Shown in pieces: positions 44,796 to 54,000 of a stretch of DNA of 64,000 nt. The notes under the pieces are model-generated. The model ran no database searches, was not told where the DNA came from, and saw only the letters and a program-made list of their open reading frames with translations. A program made the position numbers and the translations under genes. Every line of letters starts with the position of its first letter. Position 1 is the stretch's first letter. The stretch spans positions 372,001 to 436,000 of the forward strand of contig NZ_CAMLSE010000002.1 in assembly GCF_946482605.1 (NCBI RefSeq). Direction: 5' to 3'. This DNA is from an uncultured Dyadobacter sp. (GTDB lineage: Bacteria > Bacteroidota > Bacteroidia > Cytophagales > Spirosomataceae).

Positions 44796-45290
44796 ATGTC
44801 CGCTTTATTTAAAACAGCACTCCTGGTTTTAGCGCTCTTCCTCGTCTGCCCGGCAACCTCCCGCGCACAGAACGCAGGCACGAGCAAATACAAATGCATG
44901 ATCCAGATGACAAACTACACCGGCGAAGGTGCCTACATGGTAGTCTCCATAATCAATCCCAAAAATGCATACGATAAGACGTTGTATGTGATGGGTTCGG
45001 ATAAAAAATGGTATAACAGCCTCAAAGAATGGCATAAGGCGTATGCTAAAAAGCCCGCCGGGATCAGTGCCATCACGGGAGCATCCGTTACTGGCGGCGA
45101 CCGGAGCGTGAATGTTTTTGAGATCGAGAATTCAAAAATCAATGCAGGTTATAAGCTGCGGTTCGAAAGTGCCGTCGAAGACAAGGAATATTTCGTAAAA
45201 GACCTGGAAATTCCGTTGACCACCGAAGCACTCTCTGCGAAAAGCGATGGGACCGGCTACATCCGGTACGTTCGGTTCAGTCCAAACTAG
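44796..45290 (+). CDS. DUF2271-family periplasmic protein
   Basis: 164 residues from ATG 44796 (MSALFKTALLVLALFLV); a TTG two codons earlier is less likely. The signal peptide ends near TSRAQ. The mature domain fits the DUF2271 family: strands YKCMIQMTNYTGEGAYMVVS, YDKTLYVMGSDKKWYNSLKEW, then ITGASVTGGDRSVNVFEIEN and LRFESAVEDKEYFVKDLEIP. DUF2271 proteins are commonly encoded next to PepSY-domain membrane reductases and FMN-transferase (ApbE) genes, and the S/T-G-A-S/T motif seen here resembles the flavinylation motif of covalently flavinylated proteins. No ApbE gene is present in the window, so covalent flavin is only a possibility. Spacing to the reductase gene is 6 nt. Confidence 0.8.
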   Translation: MSALFKTALLVLALFLVCPATSRAQNAGTSKYKCMIQMTNYTGEGAYMVVSIINPKNAYDKTLYVMGSDKKWYNSLKEWHKAYAKKPAGISAITGASVTGGDRSVNVFEIENSKINAGYKLRFESAVEDKEYFVKDLEIPLTTEALSAKSDGTGYIRYVRFSPN

Positions 45291-45296
45291 CACTTT

Positions 45297-47492
45297 ATGA
45301 CCATTTCGATATGGAGATACAGCCATCTTGCACTGGCTGTATCTTCTTTTGTTTTACTGACCCTGGCCGCTGTTACGGGCATCATCCTGGCATTCCAGCC
45401 CTTGTCCGAAAAAATCCAGCCCTACCGCGTGGCAGGCTCTGAGGAAGTGAGGCTCTCGGACCTCCTGCCGCTGCTCAAAACTCAGCACAGCGGGATCAGC
45501 GAGCTGAGCGTCGATGCCAGCCAGTTTGTACAAATCAAGTCCACGGATGCCGGGGGGAAGAATTTCGTGGCATACATCGATCCCAAAACGGGTAAAATAC
45601 TGGGCTACCCTCAGAAAAAAAGCGAATTGTTCGAATGGGTGACGGCCTTGCACCGGTCCCTGTTCCTGCATGAAGCAGGTAGATTTTTCATTGGCCTAAC
45701 CTCCTTCCTCCTGCTGCTCATCACGACATCGGGCACCATACTGATCATACAGCGGCAGCGGGGCTGGAAACGTTTCTTCACACGCATTGTCCGGGACCAC
45801 TTTGCGCAGTATTACCACGTCGTGCTCGGCAGGCTGTCATTGATCCCCATTTTCATCGTCGCATTGACGGGCACCTACCTGTCGCTGGCCCGTTTCGGAC
45901 TTGTGGAAACGTCCTATCAGGCAGCCGAAGTCGATTTTGACGGTATCAAAGACAAACCTGCCCGAAAAACCGCCGATTTTGAAATTTTCAAGCAGACCCG
46001 TATCGCGGACGTGCGCACGATCGAATTTCCCTTTTCGGAGGATGTCGAAGATTATTATACCCTCAAATTACAAGACAGGGAACTGACGCTGAACCAGATC
46101 ACCGGAGATATTCTCACGGAAGTCCGGTATCCCACCACGGCATTGCTCACCGAGCTCAGCCTCGACCTCCACACAGGCCGCCACAATGCCATCTGGGCCA
46201 TCCTGCTCGCCCTTGCATCCGGCAACATTCTGTTTTTCATCTATTCGGGCTTTGCCATCACGTTCAAACGACGTGCAGGAAGGATGAAAAACCGCCATAC
46301 AGCAGAGGAAAGCGAGTTTATCATCCTCGTTGGCTCTGAGAACGGGGCCACACTAGGCTATGCGAATGTGATTTGCCAGCAACTCATCGCTGACGGCCGG
46401 ACCGCATTTGTCGGCGAACTCAATGACTACACACACTATCCGAAGGCCTCGCACCTCATCGTCATGACGGCCACCTACGGACTGGGTGACGCTCCTACGA
46501 ATGCAGCACATTTCGCCACGAAATTAGAGAAGTACCCGCAGCCTCATCCCGTCCGGTTTTCGGTGGTAGGCTTTGGCTCTCACAGCTATCCGGATTTCTG
46601 CAAGTTTGCATTTGAAGTAGACAATATGCTCGCCGGCCAGCATTGGGCTGTTCCGTTGGTGGAAATTCATACCGTCAACGACAAGTCGCCCCTGGAATTC
46701 AGTCAATGGGCCACAACCTGGTCGCAGCACGCCGAGATTCCGCTATCCGTGTCGCCGGGGCTGCTCACGGCGCGGCAGGAGCGCACAATACCTTTTACCG
46801 TCATTGAAAAAACAGCCGGTGCCAGACCTGGCGAATCGTTTCGTATCCGGCTGCAACCGAAACGCCGTCAGCAGTTTACATCCGGCGACCTGCTGGCCAT
46901 CTACCCTGCCGGCGACCACCGGGAACGCCTGTACTCCATTGGAAAGATCGGGCAAGAAATCCAGCTTGCCGTTAAACTCCATACGCCGGGCCTGGGATCG
47001 GAATATCTGCACAGCCTGAATGCCGGCGATTCCATCCATGGACGCATTATTGATAACACCCATTTTCATCTGCCCGCCACTGCGCCGATAGTGATCATGG
47101 TCTGCAATGGTACGGGCATTGCCCCGTTCCTCGGTATGATCTCCGAAAATGCGCCCAAAATGAAACGTTATCTTTATTGCGGGTTTCGCGACCAGGCCTC
47201 CTTTTCACTTTACCAAGGTGCCATCCACCAAACCATAGACGAAGGCAAATTACAGGCAGTCCACGTTGCGTGCTCCCGTGAGGGCGAAAAACAGTATGTG
47301 CGGGACATGCTGGTGCGGGACGAGCGCTTTATTGCCGAAGCACTCGGCAAGAGCGGCGTTGTGATGCTTTGCGGCTCACTTGCCATGCAAAACAACGTGG
47401 TCGCTGCACTGGACGACATTTGTCACAGGCTCCTCGGACAACGGGTGAGTTACTACCAATCCCACGGTCAGGTAATGATGGATTGTTATTGA
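45297..47492 (+). CDS. PepSY-TM / flavodoxin / FAD-NAD(P)H reductase fusion
   Basis: 731 residues in three parts. (i) PepSY-associated TM domain, about 1-325, with four main TM helices (near 12-33, 128-150, 180-200, 300-322) and two periplasmic PepSY-like regions, including FVAYIDPKTGKILGYPQ. (ii) Flavodoxin domain, about 341-480, with the FMN loop ILVGSENGATLGYA. (iii) A CysJ/P450-reductase-like module, about 495-731, with FAD motif RLYSIGKI near 543, NADP motif VCNGTGIAPFLGMI near 603 and the terminal YYQSHGQVMMDCY. It should pass electrons from NAD(P)H through FAD and FMN across the inner membrane to a periplasmic acceptor, for example ferric-siderophore reduction or the DUF2271 partner. 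Confidence 0.9.
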   Translation: MTISIWRYSHLALAVSSFVLLTLAAVTGIILAFQPLSEKIQPYRVAGSEEVRLSDLLPLLKTQHSGISELSVDASQFVQIKSTDAGGKNFVAYIDPKTGKILGYPQKKSELFEWVTALHRSLFLHEAGRFFIGLTSFLLLLITTSGTILIIQRQRGWKRFFTRIVRDHFAQYYHVVLGRLSLIPIFIVALTGTYLSLARFGLVETSYQAAEVDFDGIKDKPARKTADFEIFKQTRIADVRTIEFPFSEDVEDYYTLKLQDRELTLNQITGDILTEVRYPTTALLTELSLDLHTGRHNAIWAILLALASGNILFFIYSGFAITFKRRAGRMKNRHTAEESEFIILVGSENGATLGYANVICQQLIADGRTAFVGELNDYTHYPKASHLIVMTATYGLGDAPTNAAHFATKLEKYPQPHPVRFSVVGFGSHSYPDFCKFAFEVDNMLAGQHWAVPLVEIHTVNDKSPLEFSQWATTWSQHAEIPLSVSPGLLTARQERTIPFTVIEKTAGARPGESFRIRLQPKRRQQFTSGDLLAIYPAGDHRERLYSIGKIGQEIQLAVKLHTPGLGSEYLHSLNAGDSIHGRIIDNTHFHLPATAPIVIMVCNGTGIAPFLGMISENAPKMKRYLYCGFRDQASFSLYQGAIHQTIDEGKLQAVHVACSREGEKQYVRDMLVRDERFIAEALGKSGVVMLCGSLAMQNNVVAALDDICHRLLGQRVSYYQSHGQVMMDCY

Positions 47493-47531
47493 AGAAAGCC
47501 GGGACCGCCTACCTGTGGGGCAGCCGTGCGC

Positions 47532-48203
47532 CTATTGTTCTCCTCCAAAGTTCTGAACCAGACTGGCGTAGGGAGCTTTGCGATGCTTGAATGGCTCGGG
47601 TGACAAGCGAGCGGCACATCCTACGTAAGTGTAAACAGGATTCAGCAGATTGAACCGGTGGGGCGGTGAGGCCATCCATTGCGCGACCACAAATCGCGCA
47701 TAGTCTTCGTAAGTGAACGGAATGCAAAGCTGGTGATCTTTCTCGTTCAGAAATTCATATTCTTTGCTTTTCGGGTTCTGGCGGGCGATCATCCAGTCAC
47801 CGCTGACCAGCGTCTGGTACTTCCCGATATTTTCCGCAATGCGCTTGAACCGCTTGGTATACAACTCGACCCTTCGCTGCGCCGTGCGCTCATAGGGACT
47901 ATAAGGATTAGTATGGTTAAAAAAATGTCGGAATGTCATCGCCGTGGCATGCTGCGACGACGCCAGGTATAATGCAAAGTCGTGCCGGAAAGCAGGCAGA
48001 CCATTTTTGCGTCGGGCCTCATTGCTGGCGTGGAAGATAGCCGCATCCAGGAACAGCGTATCGGGATGACTGAGTGGAATCAGCTCCTTTGATTGCGCCA
48101 GGGAGAAGAAGCGCGCTTCCTCCATTGCGTAATAGGCGCTTTTGTTATGGTTGGACCAAATACTCGAATAGAGATAAAGGGCAAAGACGATCAGGGTTTC
48201 CAT
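47532..48203 (-). CDS. CAP/SCP-domain extracellular protein
   Basis: 223 residues. A short hydrophobic N-terminus (METLIVFALYLYSS) may act as signal or anchor. The CAP domain covers about 55-215: AIFHASNEARRKNGLPAFRH, LASSQHATAMTFRHFFNHTN with a CAP-type His, a YERTAQRR segment, RIAENIGKYQ with the conserved E-N-I/V, and FVVAQWMASPPHRFNLLNPV with the signature W..SP.HR..LL. Bacterial CAP proteins are secreted, divalent-metal-binding modules of mostly unknown function. The gene is convergent with the PepSY reductase (39 nt between stops) and divergent from the small membrane protein at 48430. Confidence 0.9.
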   Translation of the reverse strand: METLIVFALYLYSSIWSNHNKSAYYAMEEARFFSLAQSKELIPLSHPDTLFLDAAIFHASNEARRKNGLPAFRHDFALYLASSQHATAMTFRHFFNHTNPYSPYERTAQRRVELYTKRFKRIAENIGKYQTLVSGDWMIARQNPKSKEYEFLNEKDHQLCIPFTYEDYARFVVAQWMASPPHRFNLLNPVYTYVGCAARLSPEPFKHRKAPYASLVQNFGGEQ

Positions 48204-48429
48204 GGCATTGCAAAATGACCAACTTCATTTTATAATAATGAAAGTAAAATAAGAATATTTTTTCAAAAAAAATCATAATTTTCAATCCGCAAAACCCAAC
48301 TTTAATGGTAAGCCTGAAACCAATAGAAAATATTATTATCGGGAAATGATTTCCCAAAGTCCAAAAGAATAATCGGACAAACCATTTATTCGTTTAGGTG
48401 AAAAGCCCGACCAAACAAACCTACACTTT

Positions 48430-48720
48430 ATGGCATTGCTGCTGGTAGCGACGGCTTACGTAGCCATCCTGTTTTTTCTGATCGTAAAACTTCTCAAGAC
48501 CTTGTTTTTTAGCCAGAACCGGGTTATCAGAACAGGGATATCCATAGTTACGGCGGCATTTGCTGCGTTCTTGTTCTGGTCGCTTTTCGATTTTTTAAGG
48601 AATGAAAACGGAAAATCCTTTACGGTAGGCTGGCTTGGACTGGCCTATCTTGCTGTAATTTCCTTCACATTATTTGCATTCATTTGCTGGGCCCTTAGTC
48701 TCGTGGACGAAAGGTTGTAG
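48430..48720 (+). CDS. Small three-TM membrane protein, function unknown
   Basis: 96 residues with three hydrophobic helices (about 3-24, 38-57 and 66-90) and a short charged tail (LVDERL). The ATG follows an A+T-rich 226-bp space shared with the divergent CAP gene. No family was recognised. Its coding status rests on the uninterrupted hydrophobic pattern, the K/R residues placed near helix ends and the lack of any competing frame. Confidence 0.6.
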   Translation: MALLLVATAYVAILFFLIVKLLKTLFFSQNRVIRTGISIVTAAFAAFLFWSLFDFLRNENGKSFTVGWLGLAYLAVISFTLFAFICWALSLVDERL

Positions 48721-48802
48721 TGTTGTGCAGCAGGCAATCCGATTTCAACAGCGTTGGTAATTGGGATTTTCAAAGAAATTCCCCGCTGAAATCAGTCAAA
48801 CA

Positions 48803-48815
48803 TTAAACTTTCAAA
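48803..48815 (+). promoter_or_regulatory. GbsR-operator half-site look-alike upstream of pectinesterase
   Basis: TTAAACTTTCAAA is identical over 13 bp to one arm of the palindrome in front of the GbsR gene (58625-58637). It lies 75 bp before the esterase start codon, without a matching second arm. It could be a weak binding site or a chance A+T-rich match. Confidence 0.3.
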
Positions 48816-48889
48816 TAATATTCTAAAATGCTTTGCGGTAGCGGAGGTATTTCCTTGACTGCATTTATAAAAAATTAGCTGTCAAATAT

Positions 48890-50824
48890 ATGCCTCTTAA
48901 AATCTGCATCCATCTGTTGTGTTTTTTGTATTGCATTACTGCCAATGCCCAGGTGCAGGCCGTGGAGCAGCAGTTCACGGTTGCACAGGACGGGAGCGGG
49001 AATTTCAGGACAATTCAGGAGGCCGTCAATGCGGTGCGGGACCACTCGCAGATCAAAGCCATGATTCGCATCAGGAAAGGCACTTACAAAGAGAAACTGG
49101 TGATTCCGGCCTGGAAAAAGAACATTGTACTCATTGGTGAAAGCCCGGAACAAACCATCATAACCCATGGCGACTACTCGGGAAAGGACCTTCCGGGCCC
49201 CGATTTTACCCAAAACAACAAGCTAAGCACTTACACCTCCTACACCGTGCTCGTGCAGGCCAACGACTGCATACTCCGCAACCTGACGATCGAAAATACG
49301 GCAGGCCGGGTGGGCCAGGCTGTGGCTTTGGCTACAGAAGGTGACCGCATCGAAGTCTACAACTGTCGCATTCTCGGCAATCAGGACACATTATACACCG
49401 CCAAAGACGGCAGAAACTACTTTAAAGATTGCCTGATCACAGGAACCACCGATTTTATTTTTGGCGAAGCAACAGCCCTATTCGAAAACTGCACCATTGA
49501 AAGTCTGACCAATTCGTACATCACAGCCGCATCGACCACCGCGGAACAGCTTTTCGGGTTCGTTTTCCTGCATTGTAAACTTACGGCCTCCCCCGAAGCG
49601 ACACGTGTGTACCTGGGACGTCCGTGGCGTCCGCACGCGAAAACCGTTTTCATCGACACGGAAATGGGCGAGCACATTGTAAAAGAAGGCTGGGATCCGT
49701 GGAAAGGCGACAACATGTTTCCGGCCAAAGAAGCAACGGCCTACTATGCCGAATACCGCAGTACCGGAGCCGGAGCAAACGCGGCGGGACGCGTGTCGTG
49801 GGCGCGGCAGCTAACCGAAAAGGAAAGGCAAAGCTACACCCCTGAACATATATTTTTAGGATGGATACCCGCCGGTATGACATCTCCGTCCCTGCCATTA
49901 CGCCCCTCCGGCATCCCGGATACGAGTTTTACCGTAAAAGGTGCATTCCGAAGCGAAATCAAGCGACATCCGGGCATTACCATCGCCGATTCGGCCATGC
50001 CGCGATCGGTGCAACGTATTTCCGGCATTTTGTACCGCACAACCCCCAACGGCAGAAAATTGCTCATGGATATCTATCGGCCATCCGCCAAAACAGAGGT
50101 TATCCGGCCCGTAGTGCTGATGATACACGGCGGCGGGTGGCGGTCGGGCGATCGCACACACAACGGCACGCTCGCCCGCCGGCTGGCGGCAAAAGGATAC
50201 CTATGCATCACGGCAGATTACAGCCTGTCCACCGCCGCATTGTACCCTGCGGCGGTTCACGATCTCAAAGCGGCCATTCAATGGATACGGTCGGAAGGCC
50301 GGCGGTACGGCGCCGATACTTCCCGCATCGCCGTGCTGGGCTTTTCCGCGGGCGGCGAGCTGGCTGCATTCATCGGCGCTACAAACGGTGACCCCAGGTA
50401 TCAAACGGGCAAAAATACCGTTTCCAGCGCGGTGCAGGCGGTGATCGACATCGATGGCACGTTGGCGTTCATCCACCCCGAGTCCGGCGAAGGTGATGAT
50501 TCCAGATCAACTTCTGCGGCCACTTACTGGTTTGGTTATCCCAAAAGCGAGCGCCCTGACCTGTGGATCGACGCGTCGCCGCTCGCGCACGTAGGCGCGA
50601 ACACTCCTCCCGTGCTGTTCATCAACAGTTCCGTTGCGCGAATGCACGCCGGACGTGAAGATTTTATTGCCAAATTGAATGCATTCGGGACATACAGCGA
50701 AGTCAGGACATTTCCAGACGCGCCTCACACATTTATGTTTTTCGATCCATGGTTCAAGCCGACATTGCAGACCATTTCTGTGTTTTTGAAAAAGGTATTT
50801 CCGCAGACGAATGCACACCGGTAA
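48890..50824 (+). CDS. Bifunctional pectinesterase (CE8) fused to an alpha/beta-hydrolase esterase
   Basis: 644 residues, signal peptide to about residue 21. Residues about 28-325 are a complete pectin methylesterase beta-helix: FTVAQDGSGNFRTIQEAVNA, the catalytic-region GNQDTLYT (near 161), GTTDFIFGEATALFENC (near 184, second catalytic Asp), SYITAAS and LGRPWRPHAKTVF. A linker leads to an alpha/beta hydrolase at about 375-640: VVLMIHGGGWRSGDR (oxyanion region near 411), nucleophile motif GFSAGGELAAF (Ser near 485) and a His in DAPHTFMFF (near 612). The second half resembles acetylxylan/BD-FAE-type deacetylases. Together the enzyme would remove methyl and acetyl groups from pectin. No pectate lyase or SusCD pair is adjacent. 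Confidence 0.93.
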   Translation: MPLKICIHLLCFLYCITANAQVQAVEQQFTVAQDGSGNFRTIQEAVNAVRDHSQIKAMIRIRKGTYKEKLVIPAWKKNIVLIGESPEQTIITHGDYSGKDLPGPDFTQNNKLSTYTSYTVLVQANDCILRNLTIENTAGRVGQAVALATEGDRIEVYNCRILGNQDTLYTAKDGRNYFKDCLITGTTDFIFGEATALFENCTIESLTNSYITAASTTAEQLFGFVFLHCKLTASPEATRVYLGRPWRPHAKTVFIDTEMGEHIVKEGWDPWKGDNMFPAKEATAYYAEYRSTGAGANAAGRVSWARQLTEKERQSYTPEHIFLGWIPAGMTSPSLPLRPSGIPDTSFTVKGAFRSEIKRHPGITIADSAMPRSVQRISGILYRTTPNGRKLLMDIYRPSAKTEVIRPVVLMIHGGGWRSGDRTHNGTLARRLAAKGYLCITADYSLSTAALYPAAVHDLKAAIQWIRSEGRRYGADTSRIAVLGFSAGGELAAFIGATNGDPRYQTGKNTVSSAVQAVIDIDGTLAFIHPESGEGDDSRSTSAATYWFGYPKSERPDLWIDASPLAHVGANTPPVLFINSSVARMHAGREDFIAKLNAFGTYSEVRTFPDAPHTFMFFDPWFKPTLQTISVFLKKVFPQTNAHR

Positions 50825-50850
50825 TGGAATTGAAGGAATGTGAATAGAGA

Positions 50851-50887
50851 GGAGTAATTAAAAAACAATCGCACTTTTAATTACTTC
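50851..50887. terminator. A+T-rich hairpin after the pectinesterase fusion gene
   Basis: AGTAATTAAAA (from 50853) pairs with TTTTAATTACT (to 50885) across 11 nt, with partial pairing extending to 50851 and 50887. Located 27 bp after the stop at 50824. A run of T in the descending arm could serve as a terminator, but the stem is A+T-rich and weak. Confidence 0.45.
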
Positions 50888-51079
50888 CATTTCCCATTTG
50901 CGTCTGATAACACGGCTTCAAGAAAATACAAGTATAATCTTGAAAAGGTTTTCTTTCCTAAACAGTTAAACCCAATATTCATTCATTGTAATATTATCCC
51001 GCAGCAACTATTCACGTAGTGCCGGGAAATATGAGGCAGGATATTGTGTTTTTCTCAACGCTAATCCCCTCTATCTATT

Positions 51080-54000
51080 ATGACGAATACAAAGTCTCGA
51101 CCAGACTTTCCGCCTACGTACATACGGTCCGTTGCCGTTCGACTGGGCGATAACTTCAGGTTCGATAATCTTCCGCATTCATCGGATGAGTTAAAATCTG
51201 ACAAGCCATTTATTGGAAGAAGTGAGCTGATCACGAAGTTTGTTAAAATGCTGGACTCTGGTAAGGGAGTTTATCTGGTCACCGGATACCGTGGCATGGG
51301 CAAAACAAGCTTTGTGAATAAGGTTATACGGGAGCATAATAACCGGTTGAGGACACCTCTATTTCGCGAAAACAAGAATAAGCTTCACGTCATACCCATT
51401 ACGCTTGCTCAAAACAAACCAACCGAATTCGATGTATTAAGAATGATGGTATCGGCCCTTTGGACTATGGTAAACAAACGGCTTACCTGGAAGCAAAACC
51501 TGCAAAAAGGGATCATCTTTGGTTGGAAACTTTTCGGTCTCATTTTCCTCTCTATTCTGTTTCTATTCCTCATAGATGGAACAAATTTTCATAATGATGA
51601 TTTTTATCAGGAGCTTAAACCAGGCCCTGACTCGTGGTTTAGAGAGTCCTCAATAAAACAAGGTCTTTTCATTGCCGGGGCTGCATCTTTCACGCTTATG
51701 TTCTTTGGGTTTATAGCCCATCTTTTGCTACGCTTTTGCTCCCTTGATCTCAGGCTCTCAAAACGACTGGATGAGTTGTACAGACGATGCCACGCAACCG
51801 TCTCAGTTGAAAACAACGATTCCGGTGAACTCAGTTTTGAAGTGATTAATGCAAAAATAATGCAGCCGGGTGGTAAGAAAACCGAAAGTTACCCTGTGGC
51901 TTCGCCCAAGGAAATAGAATACGAACTTTCGATTATCATCAATGATTTCAAGAAAAATGGAAAACTAAATTTTGCTTACGTTTTCGACGAACTGGACAAA
52001 GTGGAACAATGGGGCGCGTCGAAAGAAGACAGTAGCCCGGTCTTCTACTCGGTGCAGGGTGCCGACCGCGCTAACATAGATCATCTCCGGGAAAGGAGGC
52101 AAATCATCCAGCAAATTATTGCAGGTCTAAAGAATTTCTTCACCACCACAGAAATTCCATTTATTCTGATTGCTGGAAGGGAGATGTTTGAAGCGTCCAT
52201 GGCGGACATTGCAGACCGGCAATCATCTATCAGCAGTATTTTCAGTTATGTATTCTATATTAAAAGTTTGCTCAATGAAGAAATTGAAGGAAGCAATGCA
52301 CTGAGTAAAGGAATTGAAAAGTTCCTGTTTCAGCTTATCTACGATTCGGACCCCGATCAAATCCGTCAAAGCAATCTGCAAGAGGATGATTCCGGTGAAC
52401 ACAATCTTTACGATATTAATCCCAAGAACTATTACGATCCCTATTCTAAACAACCGAATCAATACAAACCTCTCATAGAAGAACATGTCAAAATCAATTT
52501 GCTGTTTCAAAACTTCGTGGTTTATCTTACCTACCGGACAAATGGATCGCCAAAAAAACTGACGAAGTTGATTCATGAGTTCGTGTACATTCATGAGAAC
52601 AAGGAGCGTAATCCAACTGGTCAATTGGACAAAGCCATTATATGGAGAAACTTTAAGACGGCCTGGCCCGGAGTGGAAAAATGGATTAACAAGCTTAGCG
52701 AGGTTCCTTGCATCGGCAAAATCGTGAAAACCGTTCTGCTAAGACGGAAACCTGAAACTTTCAAGGGAGCCTACCTTTTGTTTGATTACGCTCAGCAACA
52801 GCGCATTGGGTTTCTCGGCTACCTGTACCGGCCATTTCTTGTTAAAAACGGCAGCAGTTTTAAGAAATACAGCGATAACATGGTGGTCTCTACCTCCTTT
52901 TTGTTTGACCATCTCCTGAAATTTCACCCTTTTGCATTTTCGAACAGTCATCTGGAATTGATCCCGGAGGTATTAGCTACAAACAGAACCCCAGCGTTGC
53001 GGGACCACATCAAGAAGATAATCGAATACTTAACCCTGAATCATATCAAAGAGACCGAAATCGGATTGTTTGATTATAAATTTTACAACAAAACAGTTAA
53101 CGAAATTTACTATTTGAGCAAAACGTTTGAGGAGGAATCCGCTGCCTTTAATTTTACGCTGGACGAGTCGTATCTCATCAAACTGCATGTAATCAGCAAG
53201 CTGAAAGACCTTCGGGGATCTCATGCCGCCTACACTGATGCAAAAGGTACCGTATTTTCTCTCGCTTATCTAAATGGTATCCTTGGCGATTTACATTTTT
53301 TTGATCAGGAATATGATGATGCCATCGCAGCATATTCGGATGTCCTTGGAACCTTACCGGCGCTATCCACCCAGGATATATCAATCCAGGATTTCATTTT
53401 GTCTTTAAAATACAAACTCAAACTGGGGCTTACATTTGAAAAAGTGAAGTCATTCGATGAGTCTCTGGCATTGTATTCGGACGCTGTACTGGATACACAG
53501 AAATTTATTACATCCCGGACCGAAAACCCTACCACCCAGACTGTCAGTTCTTCTTTCAGCGATATTATGCAAATTGCCAATCAAGCATTTCTTGCAACCA
53601 TCGTGCTTCAAGAAAAGATGGGTGTAGAAGGGATTACTGCCAGAAAGTCGGCCATAAACATTGGCGGGTTCTTTACACTGGTTAAGAAAATATCCAAGTT
53701 CGGCGGGTTTAATTCCACCATTATCAGCAACTTTTATATGCAGATAGGGACGCTGCTGTATTTGAAAAACAGCGTCATAGCCTTCGAATGGAAATTGGAA
53801 AACAGCAACCTGTCAATCTTTTTAGACAGGACTTTAAAAGAGGAAATAGATGAAATAAAAGAGCTCAATAGCGCTCACTATTCTGATAGCGACAATCATT
53901 TTCGTTATCCCATCATGGCATTGAACATCTATTGTCTTGGGCTGAAACATTTGCTCAATACCCGAATAAGCAAGTTTAATCTTATTTTCGAAAAGAATCC

